The notes: generated from the sequence alone by a model not told the origin. Numbered from the stretch's first letter, positions 30,817 to 44,009 are shown. The stretch: DNA of 64,000 bases from Platanthera guangdongensis (GCA_039583875.1 CM077149.1:22705194-22769193); one strand, 5' to 3'. Numbers and translations: made by a program.

Positions 30817-32053
30817 CAATCACGCACTGCCTGTACTTTGGCCGGATCTACGGCCAACCCAGCTCCACTGACAACGTGTCCCAGAAATGCCACCTCTTGC
30901 AGCCAGAACTGGCACTTGGAAAACTTTGCATACAACTAGTGCTCCCTCAATCTCTCCAGTACCCGTGCCAAATGCTGCATATGCTCTTCCTTCGTCCGAG
31001 AATAGATCAAGATATCATCAATTACTATGACGCATCTATCCAGGTAAGGCTCGAAAACACAGTTCATCAGACTCATGAATGCGGAAGGTGCATTCGTGAG
31101 CCCGAAAGGCATCACCGTGAACTCGTACAATCCATAGTGGCAACTGAATGCTATCTTTGGAATGTCTTCCTCCTGAATCTAAAACTGATAATACCCTGAT
31201 CGTAAGTCCATCTGGGAGAACCAGAAGGCTCCATGAAGCTGATCAAAGAGCTCATCGATCCGGGGCAACGGGTAAGTGTTCCGGACTGTCAGCTGATTCA
31301 TCTCTCGATAGTCGATACATAGCCGCAACGACCCATCCTTCTTCTTGACAAATAATATCGGTGCTCCCTAGGGTGATGAGTTGGGTCGAACAAATCCCGA
31401 CTCTACTAACTCTGGCAGCTAAGTCTGGAACTCTTCCAACTCCTTAGGAGCCATCCTATATGGTGCTTGAGATACAGGCCTCGCTCCTGGCACTAGCTGT
31501 ATCCAAAAGTCCACATCCCTAGCTGGAGGTAATCCGGGCAATTTATCTGGGAATATGTCGGGCATATCCCGAACCACCGGGATGTCAGCAGGGAAGCTTC
31601 TTCTCCCTCCATCTCGAAGTATATAATGTACACCTCCTCTCCCTAATGATGGGCCTTAACAACATGTACAGATGATAATAATATATGGGAGATAGGTCTG
31701 ATACCTTCGACAACGACGTAGGAGTCTCCGTGCCTCAGAGTGATCCTTTTCGACGGGCAATCAATTTGGGCATAGTTCTAGTGTAACCACATCATACCTA
31801 AGATCAAGTCGAAATCTGGTAGTCACAGGATCGTCGTTGGTGCCTCAAATGTCTTGCCACCAATCTCGGCCTCCATGTTGCAATGGGTAGAGGTTCGTAA
31901 CTCTGACCCATCAGGTAGACGCACCCTCATCTCCAAGCCTGAAAAATCTTTCCACACCCTCCAGACCTTCTATAAAGGCCTCATAAACAAACGAGTGGGA
32001 GGCACCCATGTCAAACAAAGTACGAGCGGGCTTACCGCTGATCATGACTATTC
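30817..32053 (-). pseudogene. pol: B2 protease and reverse transcriptase fragment
   Basis: Ty3/gypsy type. The protease active site near 32000 reads DMGASHSF, so the Thr of DTG is now Met. The reverse transcriptase contains LPPPRDID-like and [14 protein letters not shown] motifs; the catalytic box reads [11 protein letters not shown], one residue shorter than the usual VFIDD form. Stops are frequent (for example at 30936). The fragment ends in [18 protein letters not shown], where element C was inserted; the rest of pol should lie left of the window. Confidence 0.85.
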
Positions 32054-32145
32054 CTGAGTTTGTTTGGGTTTAAATAAACTGTTATTTTTTTTAAAAAAGC
32101 AGGTATTACATAAATGAAACTTTAAATTTACGATAATCTAAGTAC
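32054..32145 (-). other. Presumed gag-protease intron of B2 (92 bp)
   Basis: Minus strand: donor ACAG|GTACTT, acceptor AAACTCAG|GA. It splits the same Gly codon as in A, C and G. Retained, it gives a stop within two codons. Confidence 0.65.
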
Positions 32146-33300
32146 CTGTGATGACCTCCTCTGGGTTCCTCGGTTCGGCGAGGTCTAGTGCGTATATTTG
32201 CTCCTATTCTCTCCCTCGGCTGTGATATCCCTGGCCTCGGCCTCGACCTCGTCCTCGGCCCTGCTATACTGGAGGGGCCATTGGAGGTGGAGGACGAGGA
32301 GGTAGATGAAACTGATGCGGACACTCCGATCTAATATGCCCAGGCTGGTGGCATCCATAACAAACTACCGGCCGGTGGCCACGGTCATCTTGCCTCCTCG
32401 GGTCATGCACCTATAGAGGTGGGGGAGCTAACACTGTAGGAGGCCCCTGCTCCTGCCTGAAGTTGGTACGACGATGTCCCCCATCCATCTTATATCCAAT
32501 GACTCTGCCTCGCTGGGATCCCCTGCTACTCTCCCTAGGTGATGACCCGTCCAGCGGCCTCTTTCCTCTATTCTGCACTATCAGCTGGTCTGCCTCCAGC
32601 TTCTTGGACATCTCTATGGCCTGTGACGTCGTGATCTGAGAGATGAATAGTAGGGGCTGCCTCAAGGAATCTCTGAGCCCATGATAGAATCTCTTGGTGT
32701 ACTTCCTGTCATCCATGTCATGTATCCCAAAAAATCTAGCCAGATGGGAGAACTCTCTTTGATACTCGATCACAGATCTGGTCCCCTGCTTGAGGTTCAG
32801 AAAACTCTCTTCCAGTGCATCTCTGTCTATAGTGGACACATAATGCTCAAAGAATGTCTCACTAAACTCCCCCCATGAGATGTCTGATAGCTCCCAATCA
32901 GCATAAGTGGACTCTCGCACGGACTTCCACCATCTTTTTGCATGAGCATCTAATGCAGAGGTGGCTAGAGGAACTGCCTGGCTGACCGGGTAGCTGATGT
33001 CTGCCAATATCTCCTGTATGGCCTCTAACCATTCCTCAGTCTTCACAGCATCCTCTGTCCCTCGGTATATTGGCGGGGACAGGCTCTTGAAGGCACTTAA
33101 CCAGCTTGACCCCGGATTTTGCTGCGGAGCCGGGACCTGCTGGGCTTTGAAGGCTTCCAGGATAGCCGTCAAAGTTTTCCCCATATCTGTCTGTAGAAAG
33201 GGAGTGGCAGCTGGAGGGGGAGGAACCACATTCTACGGTGCATCGACCTGTGGAGGTTGCATAAAGGTAAGGTTTAAACAGAACTGGCCTAACTCATTGT
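32106..33300 (-). pseudogene. gag: B2 gag
   Basis: An open stretch of 272 codons (33229-32411) carries a retrotransposon gag domain: WLEAIQEILADI, AKRWWKSVRES, FSETFFEHYVS, LEESFLNLKQGTRSVIEYQREF, RFYHGLRDSLRQPLL. A TAG interrupts the frame at 32411, and after it the same frame gives a zinc knuckle CYGCHQPGHIRSEC near 32350. Upstream of 33229 the frame continues to an ATG near 33262 (MQPPQVDAP) with another TAG between. The protein differs strongly from A, C and G, so B2 belongs to another gypsy lineage. Confidence 0.82.
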
Positions 33301-33436
33301 ATTTAATGGACTGTTTTATGTGACTTTTTACACATGGGCACACCACTGCTTCCGCTGCATAGTTTGTCCGCAAACTAATGCTCGAGCGGGGTGGTCCAGT
33401 GTTGTGGAGTTGTTTCTCATATGATCGTTTGTTCAA

Positions 33437-33448
33437 GTGATACAAGTT
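33437..33448 (-). other. Primer binding site of B2 (decayed)
   Basis: Minus strand AACTTGTATCAC stands at the LTR edge. It is a degraded form of TTGGTATCAG. Confidence 0.6.
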
Positions 33449-36400
33449 TGTAGGACCCCTCCCCTGACCAAGGAGGCTCCCGGTCTTATGCCCAGAACCA
33501 CCACCTTACGGTGACTCTAACTTAGGGGTTAGACGACACCGCAAGACGCTGATCCTGACAGCTAACACGATCATAAAATAAAAATGTAGGCCAATATGAG
33601 AAACAAAAGTATAGTAGTAATGTAGAAATGAACTACAAACCAGTCCACAGTCACAGTACATATCATATAATGAAATGAAAGTACATCCAGTCCACAATAA
33701 GTAGAAATAATAGAAAGAGTAAAAAGGGCTTATGCCCTGTACATGAATATCAACTCTCCTTACATAAATAAATGCGGAAGTAAAACTATCCTCGTACTCG
33801 TCCCACCTGAGGAAACTCTGCAGTAGTCGTAGTAGGTGGTGGTGGTATCAACTCCTCACGTCCTATCACCTCGTCCTGCCGGTCGTGCTGGTGCTCCAAC
33901 TCCTCGAGCTCCTTAAAATAGTTTGGTCACCGACCATTAGTCAAAAATACTAAGTCGTTTCCTTCGCACCTCACCCCGCAACTCCTAGGCACCATGCGGG
34001 AGTACGAAGCAGAGGACAACAAGGGGTAACAAAAAGGGAAGCAGGTGACAAGGAATCTATGCTACCAAGTGTGAATGTAAGCAGTAAATCTACACTAGCA
34101 GTTCTATGTATATAGTCCAAATGTAGAAGCATGTACATTACAAAAGTAAGTAAAACTGGAAATAAGTAAAGTGTAGTAAATAAAGTATAAAACTCTACTG
34201 TTAATATACATCATAGAAGTACCCTAACTTATATAAGTGCCCATACAAAAAAATAAGTTAGAGTTTTCAAAATTAACTTATCATATAAAAGAGCCCATAC
34301 TAATTTATATGATAAGGATCCATGAAGCGTATATCCTAATATGAATGAATGCATGCAGTTATTTATGAGTCATGCAAGTGCAACTCACACACAATGACTC
34401 TGTGAGCACAAACCTTTAGTTGTCGCATTTCGGAGCTAGCATCACTCTCTGGTACCACCGTTGTGGCAACGGCAGCAGTGGAGCGGGCATCTCCACTCCT
34501 AGGCGAGTATACACACTACCAGGCCTAGACCTCACATATGCCTCTGTACACGACCTAGGTGCACTCTAGAGTCTCTGCGTACTATTTGCTGGCTACCCAC
34601 CACTCTTTTTGTCGAGTGTGTGTTTTTGAGGATCGTCCTCCAGACCGCAACGTAAAACAACCCACTGGCCCCTCAAACCATCACAACTCACCAGAGTCAC
34701 TGTACTGCAATCGGTGTGACGATTGGCCCAGTACCGCATGACCCGCCACAGTTTTATGCACATGCAAGATATTCCAACCCGAGCTCCCACCTCGCAGGAT
34801 CAACACGTCCTGAATCCCTCCAACCCTACACGGGTGATAATTTTACCACAATCCCTCCAACCCTACACGTGTGAGAATATTACCACAAGCCCTCCAACTC
34901 TATACGGGTGAGAATGATGATACAGTGCTTAACCTATTAGACTACTCTTATCTACGAGTTATTATACTTAGTGATTTAGTGTTAATCTCAGGACTGCCCA
35001 GGGCATACCCGGTGAAGGGCTCTCGAGGGCACTAGGAACTACGATGGGCTGAATCCCAAAGCTCGCTTTCTCAAGGATATTTACTCTTATTAGTGTCTAC
35101 CCCTTGTTCATATTCCGCTCTCAATGTTGCTCTGGAGTGATCCTAGTGTCTTAAGATGTTAATAGAAGGGCGGCGGTCGTCCGTCGGCCTTTGTTATAAT
35201 TACTATCCTAGGACTTGCGCTCCATAGCTCGTGACCAAGAAATGACCTATAGTAGACCAACCAGGGTTTATTCTCCAAAAATAATTACCATCTGAATGTT
35301 TATTCTTATCGCCATGCGGTCCTATTAATATATACTATCTGAGCTAGGCACAACCCATGACCTACCACCACCCATAAAGTACGACTTCCAATTTCTTGGC
35401 CAAAGTGACCCTAACCATTTTTTCATGGGATGTTATGATATGTGATATTGATTATGTGGAGTTTTCACTATTTTACTACATCATATGGTCCTAAATTAAA
35501 TCCTTTAAATAAGTGGCCTATGTCACTTTATACAAGAAGTACTATATCAAATGACCCCCTGGTCTAATAAATTTTCCTGATGATCATCTAAGCTAATTAT
35601 GAATGGTTTCCAAGAATTGTAATTTTCCCATTTCTATTTCCATTTAAATTTTATTTAAAGATAAATCCATGAATTGGCGACTTTACAAATGAAGTACACT
35701 AAATATGTTTCTAAAAATTCCAGGAACATTACTACATATGTAAAGTGCTGAAATAATACTAAACACAAAATTTCATAGCCCTAGACAATAAGTTGTTTCA
35801 CCAAAACACAAATATCAAATATAACAAAAATGCCATTTATGGGATTTTAAATCTATAAATGCATCCAAAAATATTAAGAAAATTACACAAGGTCACAAGC
35901 ACAAAATAAAATCATTGGAAAGTTTTTTCATAATATTTCTACTGTAATGTCCATCATTTTTAAAATAACTTCCATAAAGGGCAAAATTGTAAATTCTACA
36001 AAATTACAAAATATAATCATCTAACAGACCCATAAAATTTTCCAGGGGTTAAATATGACTCCCTTGAGTTCTTTACAAAAATTTGAGAATTGTAATCATC
36101 AATAACCCTATTTTCAAATTTTTATTCTAAAATGACCTAATAATCAAAAATTCCAAATAATGGGATTTTTGCTTCCACAAATCCCAACATTTCACATTTT
36201 GGTAAATATGGCTATATGCACCCCAAGCCTATGTTAACCCTTCACATGCAAGAGAGAATACCCATCATGCAGAAGTCAAAAGTGACTGAAAGTTTTATCA
36301 TGAGCCTATAATGAAGCCTAGGACATGCCACCAAAATTTTGGGCCATTTGGAGTCAGATTACTCCAAATATTTCATTAATTTACTTTTGTGTATTTTCAC

Positions 36401-38040
36401 AAATACTATAGAAAATCTTTCCCAAAAATTATCATTTTTGGACAGAGTTTAAGTCTATCCTAGTCAAACACATGTCCAAAAGTTTGGGTCATGTGGACTT
36501 CTGGTTTGGCATGGGCATGCATTTGAATTTCTGCCCTTGCCTAGGACCAGACCTAGTGATTGGTCCTACAGGGAGTCCTACTGCTCCAAATCTCGAGTTT
36601 AGGGTGGCAAATTGAAGGTAATACTTAGGCCTACAATTTTAATTTTGATGTCTGGATCTAAATTTTCATTTAAGAGGCCTATTTTTAACATGCAAGTTCT
36701 GTATAAAAGTGTGATATATGATTTACTATTCATAACAAAATAATCCATTAATCAAATAAAATGAAACGAACGACATCCGTTCATCGTCCCCGATCAGCAA
36801 CGGCTGAGATTGAGCCTAGCTGGGTCACCTTGTCTGGCCATTTCCGGTCACCTGGGCCGGCGCCACCGCCGGAGATTATTTCCACCACCTCCGTTGAGGT
36901 GGTGACTAGCATTTCCAGGCGGTGAGGCGGTCGGAGGCAGCTCCTCTGGAGATCCCGAGCAAGAAGAAAAGCTCGAGAATTTGGCTTTATTCTCACATGG
37001 CATCGGGCTCAATTGAGCCCGATATCTCTCCTAAACGATCTAGGATCCTAGTACGGGTAGAGGTGAGGTGAAACGAACCGTTAGGGCGGCTTGACGACGA
37101 GTTTGGCGGCGGTGAGCCATGGTCGAGCTTGATCCGGCAACTCCTCCCTGTTTTTTCGATTCTCCAGCAATTCCCTTGCTCCAATACTCGTTCTCCAGTC
37201 GTTTCCCCTCTCTGAAGCTGATGGTGTGGCTAGATTGGGCTGAGAGTGGGTATATGGGGAGATAAGACCAAGGGGGAGCTCAGGTTGAGCTTTGGTTGTT
37301 TCACCCATGGTGCCAAGTGGACACCATGCTCCAAATTCCTCTGAAATTGCTTGAGGAGGCCGGCCAAAAAGCTTAGGAAGCTGAGTAAGTGGCCATGTGG
37401 CCATCCTTCCTCTTCATTCTTCTTCTCTCTCTCCTCATTTCTCCAAAGTTCCTTTTCTACCCCTTTGCATGTAATCTCTCTCCTAATTTTTGGGTTTAGG
37501 GGCGGACATTGACCACTTGAGCTGGTCATGGGCCAAGGTTGGTGGGCTTAACCCAAGGGAAATGGGCTTAGCCCTTATTTTCCTCTTTAGGCCACATGTT
37601 TGACCAAGTTGACTTTTTAGGTTGACTTGGTCAACATGGAGAGTGGGCTGACCCCACTTGAGGGTCATGGACCCTATGACATCACCCAACATGGGTTGGG
37701 CCATGGTGATGCCCCACTTGGACTACTTGGGCCTTTATGTGTGGGTTTGACCAATTTAAGATTTAGGGTTGACTTGGTCAAATTGGGTCAATGGGTGACC
37801 TAATGGCATGCTTTAGGGTTCACTTAGATTGTTCTTAGGGTTAGGGCAATGTGGTGGGGGTCATGGTGTGGCTAGGGTTCCTATTTATGCTAGTTTGACC
37901 TAGTTTGACTTGGGCCCTATAGTAGGCCCCACATGGCTACACCCCACCTTCTAGGGTCAAACCTAGCTAAAATCCTTATCACCCACCACATGCCTAACCC
38001 AATCTAAGTTGAGGGACCTAATTGAAAATGAGATGTTACA
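33449..38040 (-). mobile_element. B2 5' LTR (4592 bp)
   Basis: On the minus strand it begins TGTAACATCTC and ends GGGTCCTACA. No real ORF is seen in it. A long A/T-rich stretch lies at 35400-36450. A GC-rich block near 36790-37010 and a TTGAC cluster near 37500-37800 match features of B1. Its right end abuts a copia reverse transcriptase (38041), so B2 was inserted into D2; the right flank CACTG (38041-38045) should be its target duplication. Confidence 0.85.
37500..37860 (-). promoter_or_regulatory. TTGAC (W-box-like) cluster in the B2 LTR
   Basis: GTTGACTTGGTCAA-type inverted pairs near 37615 and 37770 with further TTGACC sites. Same relative place as in B1. Confidence 0.42.
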
Positions 38041-39233
38041 CACTGTCTATCAGATGGATATGAAGTCTGCCTTCCTTAATGGTGACATAAAGGAAGAGGT
38101 GTATGTGGAACAACCTCCAGGTTTCGTTGATTCTAACTTTCCTGATTATGTTTATCTATTATCGAAACCTTTATATGATTTGAAATAAGCTCCTCGAGCT
38201 TGGTATGAGACGATGTCTACCTTTCTTCTTGAGAACAAGTTCACAAGGGGAAAGATAGATAAAGCATTATTTCTTAGGGAAATAAAAGGCAAAATTTTGC
38301 TAGTGCAAATCTATGTCGACGACATTATCTTTAGCTCTACTGACGATATCCTCTGCAAGAAGTTTTCTAAACTTACGTAAGGAAAGTTCGAAATGAGCAG
38401 TATGGGTGAGCTGAAGTATTTCTTAGGGCTTCAGGAAAAACAATCTGAAGATGGAATTTTCATCTAGCAGATTAAGTTCACCAAGGAGCTAATTAAGAAA
38501 TTCGGAATGGAGAATGCAACCTCTATGAGGATTCTAATGGGTTCAGCTGTGTCTCTAGACATGGATGAAAAAGGGAAACCTTTTGATGAAACCAAATACA
38601 GAAGCATAATTGGATCCTTGCTCTACCTTACTGCCAGTAGACCAGACATAATGTTCTCAACATGTGTCTGTGCTCGATTTCAAGTGAACTTTATGGATTT
38701 TTAGATACCATAAAGGTACACCAAATCTTGGCTTATGGTACCTAAGAACTAATGATAACGAGCTAATTGGTTTTTCAGATGCAGATTTTACAGGTAGCAA
38801 AGATGACAGGAAGAGCACTTCCGGGACTTGCCAATTCCTTGGAAGAAGGTTTATTTCCTGGAGTAGTATGAAGCAAAACTATGGTGCAATCTCAACAGCC
38901 GAGTCAGAGTATATCTCTGCAGGCAGTTGTTGTGCACAGCTGCTTTGGATAAAGAATCAGCTGGAAGAATACAATCTCAAAGTGCAAAACATCCCTTTGT
39001 TTTGCAACTCCTCCAGCGCAATTGCAATAGCCAACAACTCAGTCTCTCACAGCCGAACAAAGCACACAGAGCTGCGGTACCACTTTATCCGAGAGCATGT
39101 AGAGCATGGGGACACTGATCTACAATATGTCCCAACAGACAGGCATATTGTAGACATATTTACGAAGTCGCTGGATGAGGCCAAGTTCTCGTTCTTCAAA
39201 ACAGAACTTGGAATACTCAACAAGGAAGAATAG
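38041..39233 (+). pseudogene. D2 copia reverse transcriptase and RNase H, multiple stops
   Basis: It starts inside the reverse transcriptase ([27 protein letters not shown]) because B2 is inserted upstream. The catalytic YVDD is at 38312-38323. In-frame stops occur in KPLYDLK*AP, SKLT*GKF and GIFI*QIK. Near 38697 a deletion of about 50 bases shifts the frame (after FQVN). RNase H then shows SDADFTGSKDDRKSTSG, TAESEYISAGSC, RTKHTELRYHFIRE and VDIFTKSLDE and ends at TAG 39231. It is clearly related to the D1 RNase H. Confidence 0.93.
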
Positions 39234-39314
39234 AGAAGGTGGACTTACAACAAAGCTCAGAGATCAAGAAATCTATCAAAAGTTGAAATTTTTCAAAGTT
39301 TAGACCTTATGAAT

Positions 39315-39475
39315 CGAGTAAGAAGAAAGTCACTCGAGTACTTCTTCAGCCTACTCGAGTACTCAGCATGTCACTCGAGTAACACTACTCGAGTACTACG
39401 TACTCACTCGAGAAGCAAGAAGATGTCACTCGAGTACTATCATTATTTCACTCGTGTACTACCGGTCCACTAGAG
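39315..39475 (+). repeat. ACTCGAGTA spacer array of D2
   Basis: About nine TCACTCGAGTAC-like units between pol and the env-like ORF, at the same place as in D1. Confidence 0.85.
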
Positions 39476-39747
39476 TATCAAGAAGACTTTTTATCACTTC
39501 TATTCAAATTTATTTGTTCGCAACCCGAGGCTTATACTGCCACTTTCAAAGGTATGTTATCTTAATTTCCTTCTTAATCATCGATAAATTAGGGTTATAT
39601 AAATAGGAAAAGTCCGAATTTACTTTCTACACGAATTCAAAATCCTTTCACTCGAGAAAAAGAGAAGTATGTTTGTCTTCTGCCGACTGTCGCAGAGCCC
39701 ACGCCATCTTATTCCCCGCACCGAATGTTTTCTCTACTCTCTGGATC

Positions 39748-42135
39748 ATGGCACCGCCATCAAAGATTGGAATCGGTTCTGAACTCGTCACGGTCGGTAT
39801 TGCCGAATTGTCCGATGATTTCAGGAATCTACTTATTCTCCTCAACACCGTCGGGTTGACGTTCGTTCTTTAGCAACCGTGCAAGATTCTATTTCCAGAG
39901 GTTCCGGAATTCTTCAAAAACATCAGGGTAAGAAGAAATGGGAAGGTCCTCAAGTCTATAGTCAAGGGTATCAAGATTAAACTCACAAAAACCTCTGTCT
40001 CCAACCTTCTTCGGCTACCAGTAGTCGATGAAGAAGAACATCTCTCTCATGAAGATTCTGACCGAGCCTGTATGTTCTGCGAATTTTCACCAGAAGTTCT
40101 TACCATTCGTCGACCATATCTCAATCTAGAAAGCAAATTTCTTGTGGTCATTATTGGCAACGTTCTCCTCTATAAGACAAGTTCCATCAGGGATATTTCT
40201 TTTGACATGTTTGACATCATGACAACCATCATCTGCAGAAAGAAATTTCAGTTTGTTATGTTGATTATTTACAAGATTATGGAGAGCATCAAGGCTCCAA
40301 ACTATGCCTGGATCATCTCTTTGATGTTGCATGTGATTAACCCTGAAGTTTTCAATTTCTCCAATGGTACAACCCTTCACCACATGAAGAAAGTATCCAT
40401 TTCCTCTATTTAGAGATGAGAATTGAAATTACTGAATCCTGCCCACTCTGCCAGAGCCCATGATCACCCTACTGCAGAGGACATGACCCCATCTCCCTCT
40501 CCACCTCACACTACCAGCACATCTGGTGCAGCTGCTGAGGGGAAGCCTGCTCCTTCTGTTCCAGAAGATAGAGCACCTACTCCACCTGTTACTTCTCTCC
40601 CTCCATCCACTCATGAAGAAGCACCCTCAGATGCTTAGGTACAATGCATAATTCTTTCTACAGAAGAAGCCATCAATCAAATGATTGAGGAGTTAAGTAT
40701 TTATGAACCTCTTCCTCCACTCCAATTAGAACAACCTACTGAACCATCCAAGCAACCAACACCAGTACCTTCACCCACTCATACTCCATCTCCAAGATCT
40801 CCTGTTCTATCTCCTGAATCCTCTGTTCACCACTCTCTTTCTGCTGACAAAGAGCAGGTTGAGACTATATTAATTTTTGATGAGAAAGAACAGTCCCCAG
40901 AACCAGTTGAAGCTCCCCTGAAGAGCTTGGATTTCCTCTACCCACCTTCATGGATGAAGAAGGTGATGCTTCGATTCACACCACTAGAGCTAAGAGCTCA
41001 GTCATTATTGAAGAAGTTATTCCATGGTCTGCTCCTCCTCTTCCTCTAGTTCCTTCTACTGTAACTCCTCCTCCTGCTGCAAATGATCTCATAGGTAAGA
41101 ATGAACAAATGCTACTAGAACAAAGAAAGTACTTTGATGACTCTCTCAAAGCTGTTCAAGATAAAGTTACTGCTCTTGAGAAAGAGATGAGTAAGAGGAT
41201 TTGCTGAAATTCAGCATAATACTGATGAATTAAGAAAACTATTCAAGATAGGTGGAAAAGCTCTAGACCACACAATCACCAGTGTTGGTCATGTAATGGA
41301 ACAAGTTGTTACTGTTACAAATAACCAGATTCAGTTAGAAAAGAAAGCTGAAGCTCACACATTCAAGATCTATGAAGAAGTGGGTACCTTCAAAGAAGAT
41401 GCTATAAATACTCTGACTGTAGAAGTCAGAAAGGGGGAGAATCTAGCCAAAGAATACTTAGATAAATCAGATGCCAATAAGGAAACCCTCTGGAAAGCAA
41501 AGATAAAGGAAATTCATGATGATGTGCAGGGTCAGATCCAAAGTCTAAAATTCCATACTTATGATACAGCTGTATGGATGCATAATCAAATATTCCCTTG
41601 TTTTCAAGCTGATCCAAATGTTATTCCTCATCATTTCAATCCCTTAGATCCTGTTGCTCCAGTTCCTGCTCCCCAGCCTACGTTTTCTCCAAGACTTGAA
41701 GGCTTTGAAGCCGCTCCTTCAGAATCTTATGCTCAGGTTTGGGAGTCAGATCCAACAGACATATTTCTTCAAGATCCTCCTGAAATTCACATTCCAAAGA
41801 GGAGAAGATATGGTGATGGAGCCTCTGACAGTAGATCCATTCCAGTTCCAGATTCAGAGAAAAGGAAAGCTCCAGAATTTGAAGAAATTTGGTCTCCTAC
41901 ATCTAAGTCCCTCATTATTGATACTCTAAAGTTAGTCTTGGACTTTAATGAAAATAGACATGATCACTACAGCCCCCAAGAATGGGACTTGTATGAGAAG
42001 TCTATGACCAAGAGAAGACTGTATGATAGAGAACATGGAAGAAACAACCCTGCTGCTCCTCCAAGGCCTCCCAAGTACTATCCAAAGCCTTACAGTTATC
42101 AATGTAGACAACAAGAAAAGAAGGATAGACAATAA
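39748..42135 (+). pseudogene. D2 env-like extra ORF, several stops and two frameshifts
   Basis: Begins MAPPSKIGIGSEL at 39748 and parallels the D1 protein along its whole length: SDDFRNLLILL, RVRRNGKVLKS, VVDEEEHL, CRKKFQFVMLI, LHHMKKVSISSI, a Pro/Ser-rich middle (40480-40860), the coiled coil MLLEQRKYF...KVTALEKEMSK, and the C-terminal RPPKYYPKPYSY with a polar tail. In-frame stops are near 39871, 40411, 40417 and 40636. Frame changes lie near 40945 and 41205. The last part, 41296-42135, is open. The role of this protein is unknown. Confidence 0.87.
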
Positions 42136-42362
42136 CAACAACAACAACATCAAGTCTAAGATTGAAGAAAGTTATGAGAGTGTGGATATTAATTGTATAG
42201 AAATGATTTTTGGATAATTCTACTTATATACATCCTTAATTTTGATTATCCTCTCTTTGCTTATAACCATTATGCATGTTACTGTGTTTTCTCTCTTGCA
42301 TATCTAGCTCTTTATTTATCTATATAATTCACCTTAGTGTAGAGGGTTCTGACTTCTATAAA

Positions 42363-42372
42363 TAGGGGAGAT
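42363..42372 (+). other. Polypurine tract of D2
   Basis: TAGGGGAGAT stands directly before the LTR start TGTTGGG, as in D1. Confidence 0.85.
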
Positions 42373-43081
42373 TGTTGGGTTTTATATCCACAGTAACCTA
42401 GATTTGTGTGAAGTCACCCTTGAACTAAGATGAATTAAGTTATATTTGATGTATTGTTTGAGTTATGTATTTGCAGGACTAATTTGCCAAGTGTAGACCA
42501 ATGTCAGTGTACAATGGGTCACCAAACACAGGACAATAAAATGTAATCCCTCATTGTGTGATCCACGGTGTTGACTCATGTGTAGCCTCTCTATTGGGAT
42601 ACACTTCATTTTTCAAGCTCTAGGACTACTGGAGAAAGACGTGTTGCTAATTTTATTGAAGATAGGAAAGTTCTCATAAACTCAATTTTTGTACGTGTTT
42701 CACTCGAGTAGAAGTCTAAGTACTCGAGTTGAACACTTAGTAAGTACTCGAGTAAGTCTGTCTGAACTCGAGTAAGAGAAATGGTTCTCGAGTAGTCTGA
42801 ACATAGCTCTCGAGTGGCCAAGTCCATTACTCGAGTAGACTTCTTCTTATTCTCGAGTTAAAAGTTTTTCCTCTCAGAAAATATTCTAAGTACTTTACTC
42901 GAGTAGTCAAGTCCACCACTTGAGTAGTTGAAGCAGTTGTCTCAAGTTACAGAAGTAATGTTCTCGTGTTGAATTTACCTCACTCGAGTAGTCTAGTTTA
43001 TGTACTCGAGAAGTCTGCTTACTTCTCGAGTTGTTTGGATCTAATACTCGAGTAATCGTTTTTAAACTCCCAGAATTTTTC
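42373..43081 (+). mobile_element. D2 3' LTR, first 709 bp
   Basis: Starts TGTTGGGTTTTATATCC. It resembles the start of the D1 LTR, including the GGTCACCAAACACAGGA and AGACCAATGTCAG region, and runs into a CTCGAGTA array (42700-43060). Element E cuts it at 43082. Confidence 0.88.
42700..43060 (+). repeat. CTCGAGTA array in the D2 LTR
   Basis: About fifteen CTCGAG cores in irregular spacing, several mutated (CTTGAGTAG, CTCGTGTT), as expected for an old copy. Confidence 0.88.
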
Positions 43082-43159
43082 TGTAATGCCCTGAAACTCA
43101 AAAGAGCGGCGGGTGACATTTCTGTACCAAATTTGGAATTTGGCAGGGGTACACAGCCT

Positions 43160-43570
43160 GGGACACGGGCGTGTCGGGGTCGTTCAAAGATCTAGCAACG
43201 ATCAGGCAGAAATCTGGGTTCGACGATTGTCGAGCAGCGGTCGACGATCTAGTAACAATGTTGCAGTCGACGATCTGTCGATATTCTGTGTTTGACGATC
43301 GGGCCGTGGGTTCGACAATCGGGATGTGTGTTCGACGATCGGGCCAGCGATCTCCGTTCGATGATCGGGCCATGGGTTCGACGATCGGGACGTGTGTTCG
43401 TCAATCAGGCAGTTTTCTGGGTTCGACGATCGGGTCGTGGGTTCGACGATCGGACCGTACGTTTGACGATTTGGCCAGAGATCTCCGTTCGATGATCTGG
43501 CTGCGTTCGACGATTGGGCCAGAGATCTCCGGTCGACGATCTTGGTTCGATGATCGTCGAGCGCGAGGCG
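43160..43570 (+). repeat. TTCGACGATCGGG array in the E LTR
   Basis: About fifteen units of GGTTCGACGATCGGGCCGTG type with 20-40 bp period. One A-type unit (CCTGGGACACGGGCGTGTC, 43157-43175) stands at its upstream end. Confidence 0.9.
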
Positions 43571-43985
43571 CATTATGGCGTGTTTGATTCTGTCGACGCG
43601 GAGTATTAACGCAGGGGTTTTGGCGGGAGTTGACTAAATATTCTGACACTGTTTTGACGCGGACGTGTCCTGCTCCTATTGGTGAACTGTGCGGTGCTTA
43701 GCCCCATTTGTCCAGGTTAGACCTAGATCGTAGCCATGCATTTCCCTTTTTTGGGATTCGACGGCTAGTGGTTAATCTGATTGGGTTATACCCGTATACA
43801 TGGTTTCAAAACCATTATTTTTTTGTCGTGGTTCTCTGTCTAAATCCTAGAGAGAGGGGAGAGCAAAGGAGGAAGAAGAAGCTTAGATCCGGTCTTTGGA
43901 GGAACTTCGGAGCTCCAAATCATGAGCCGACTTCGGATTTACGAAGGCAAGGAGATTGCGGTGCTTTTCATCTGTGTACATTTCC

Positions 43986-44009
43986 ATGGTGCCAAGGAAG
44001 AACGCTAGG
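43986..44009 (+). CDS. Presumed gag exon 1 of E, encoded in the LTR (MVPRKNAR)
   Basis: Eight codons from ATG 43986, then the donor GTAACG at 44010. The acceptor would be the TATAG at 63158-63162, now separated from it by the nested insertions F, H and G. Confidence 0.58.

Larger units (their letters stand above)
38041..43081 (+). mobile_element. Element D2: SIRE/Maximus-type Ty1/copia, 3' half
   Basis: Order on the plus strand: end of pol, a CTCGAGTA spacer, the env-like ORF, a polypurine tract and the first 709 bp of the 3' LTR. B2 interrupts it on the left and E on the right. It is the outermost element that can be recognised, so the oldest layer of the nest. Confidence 0.9.
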
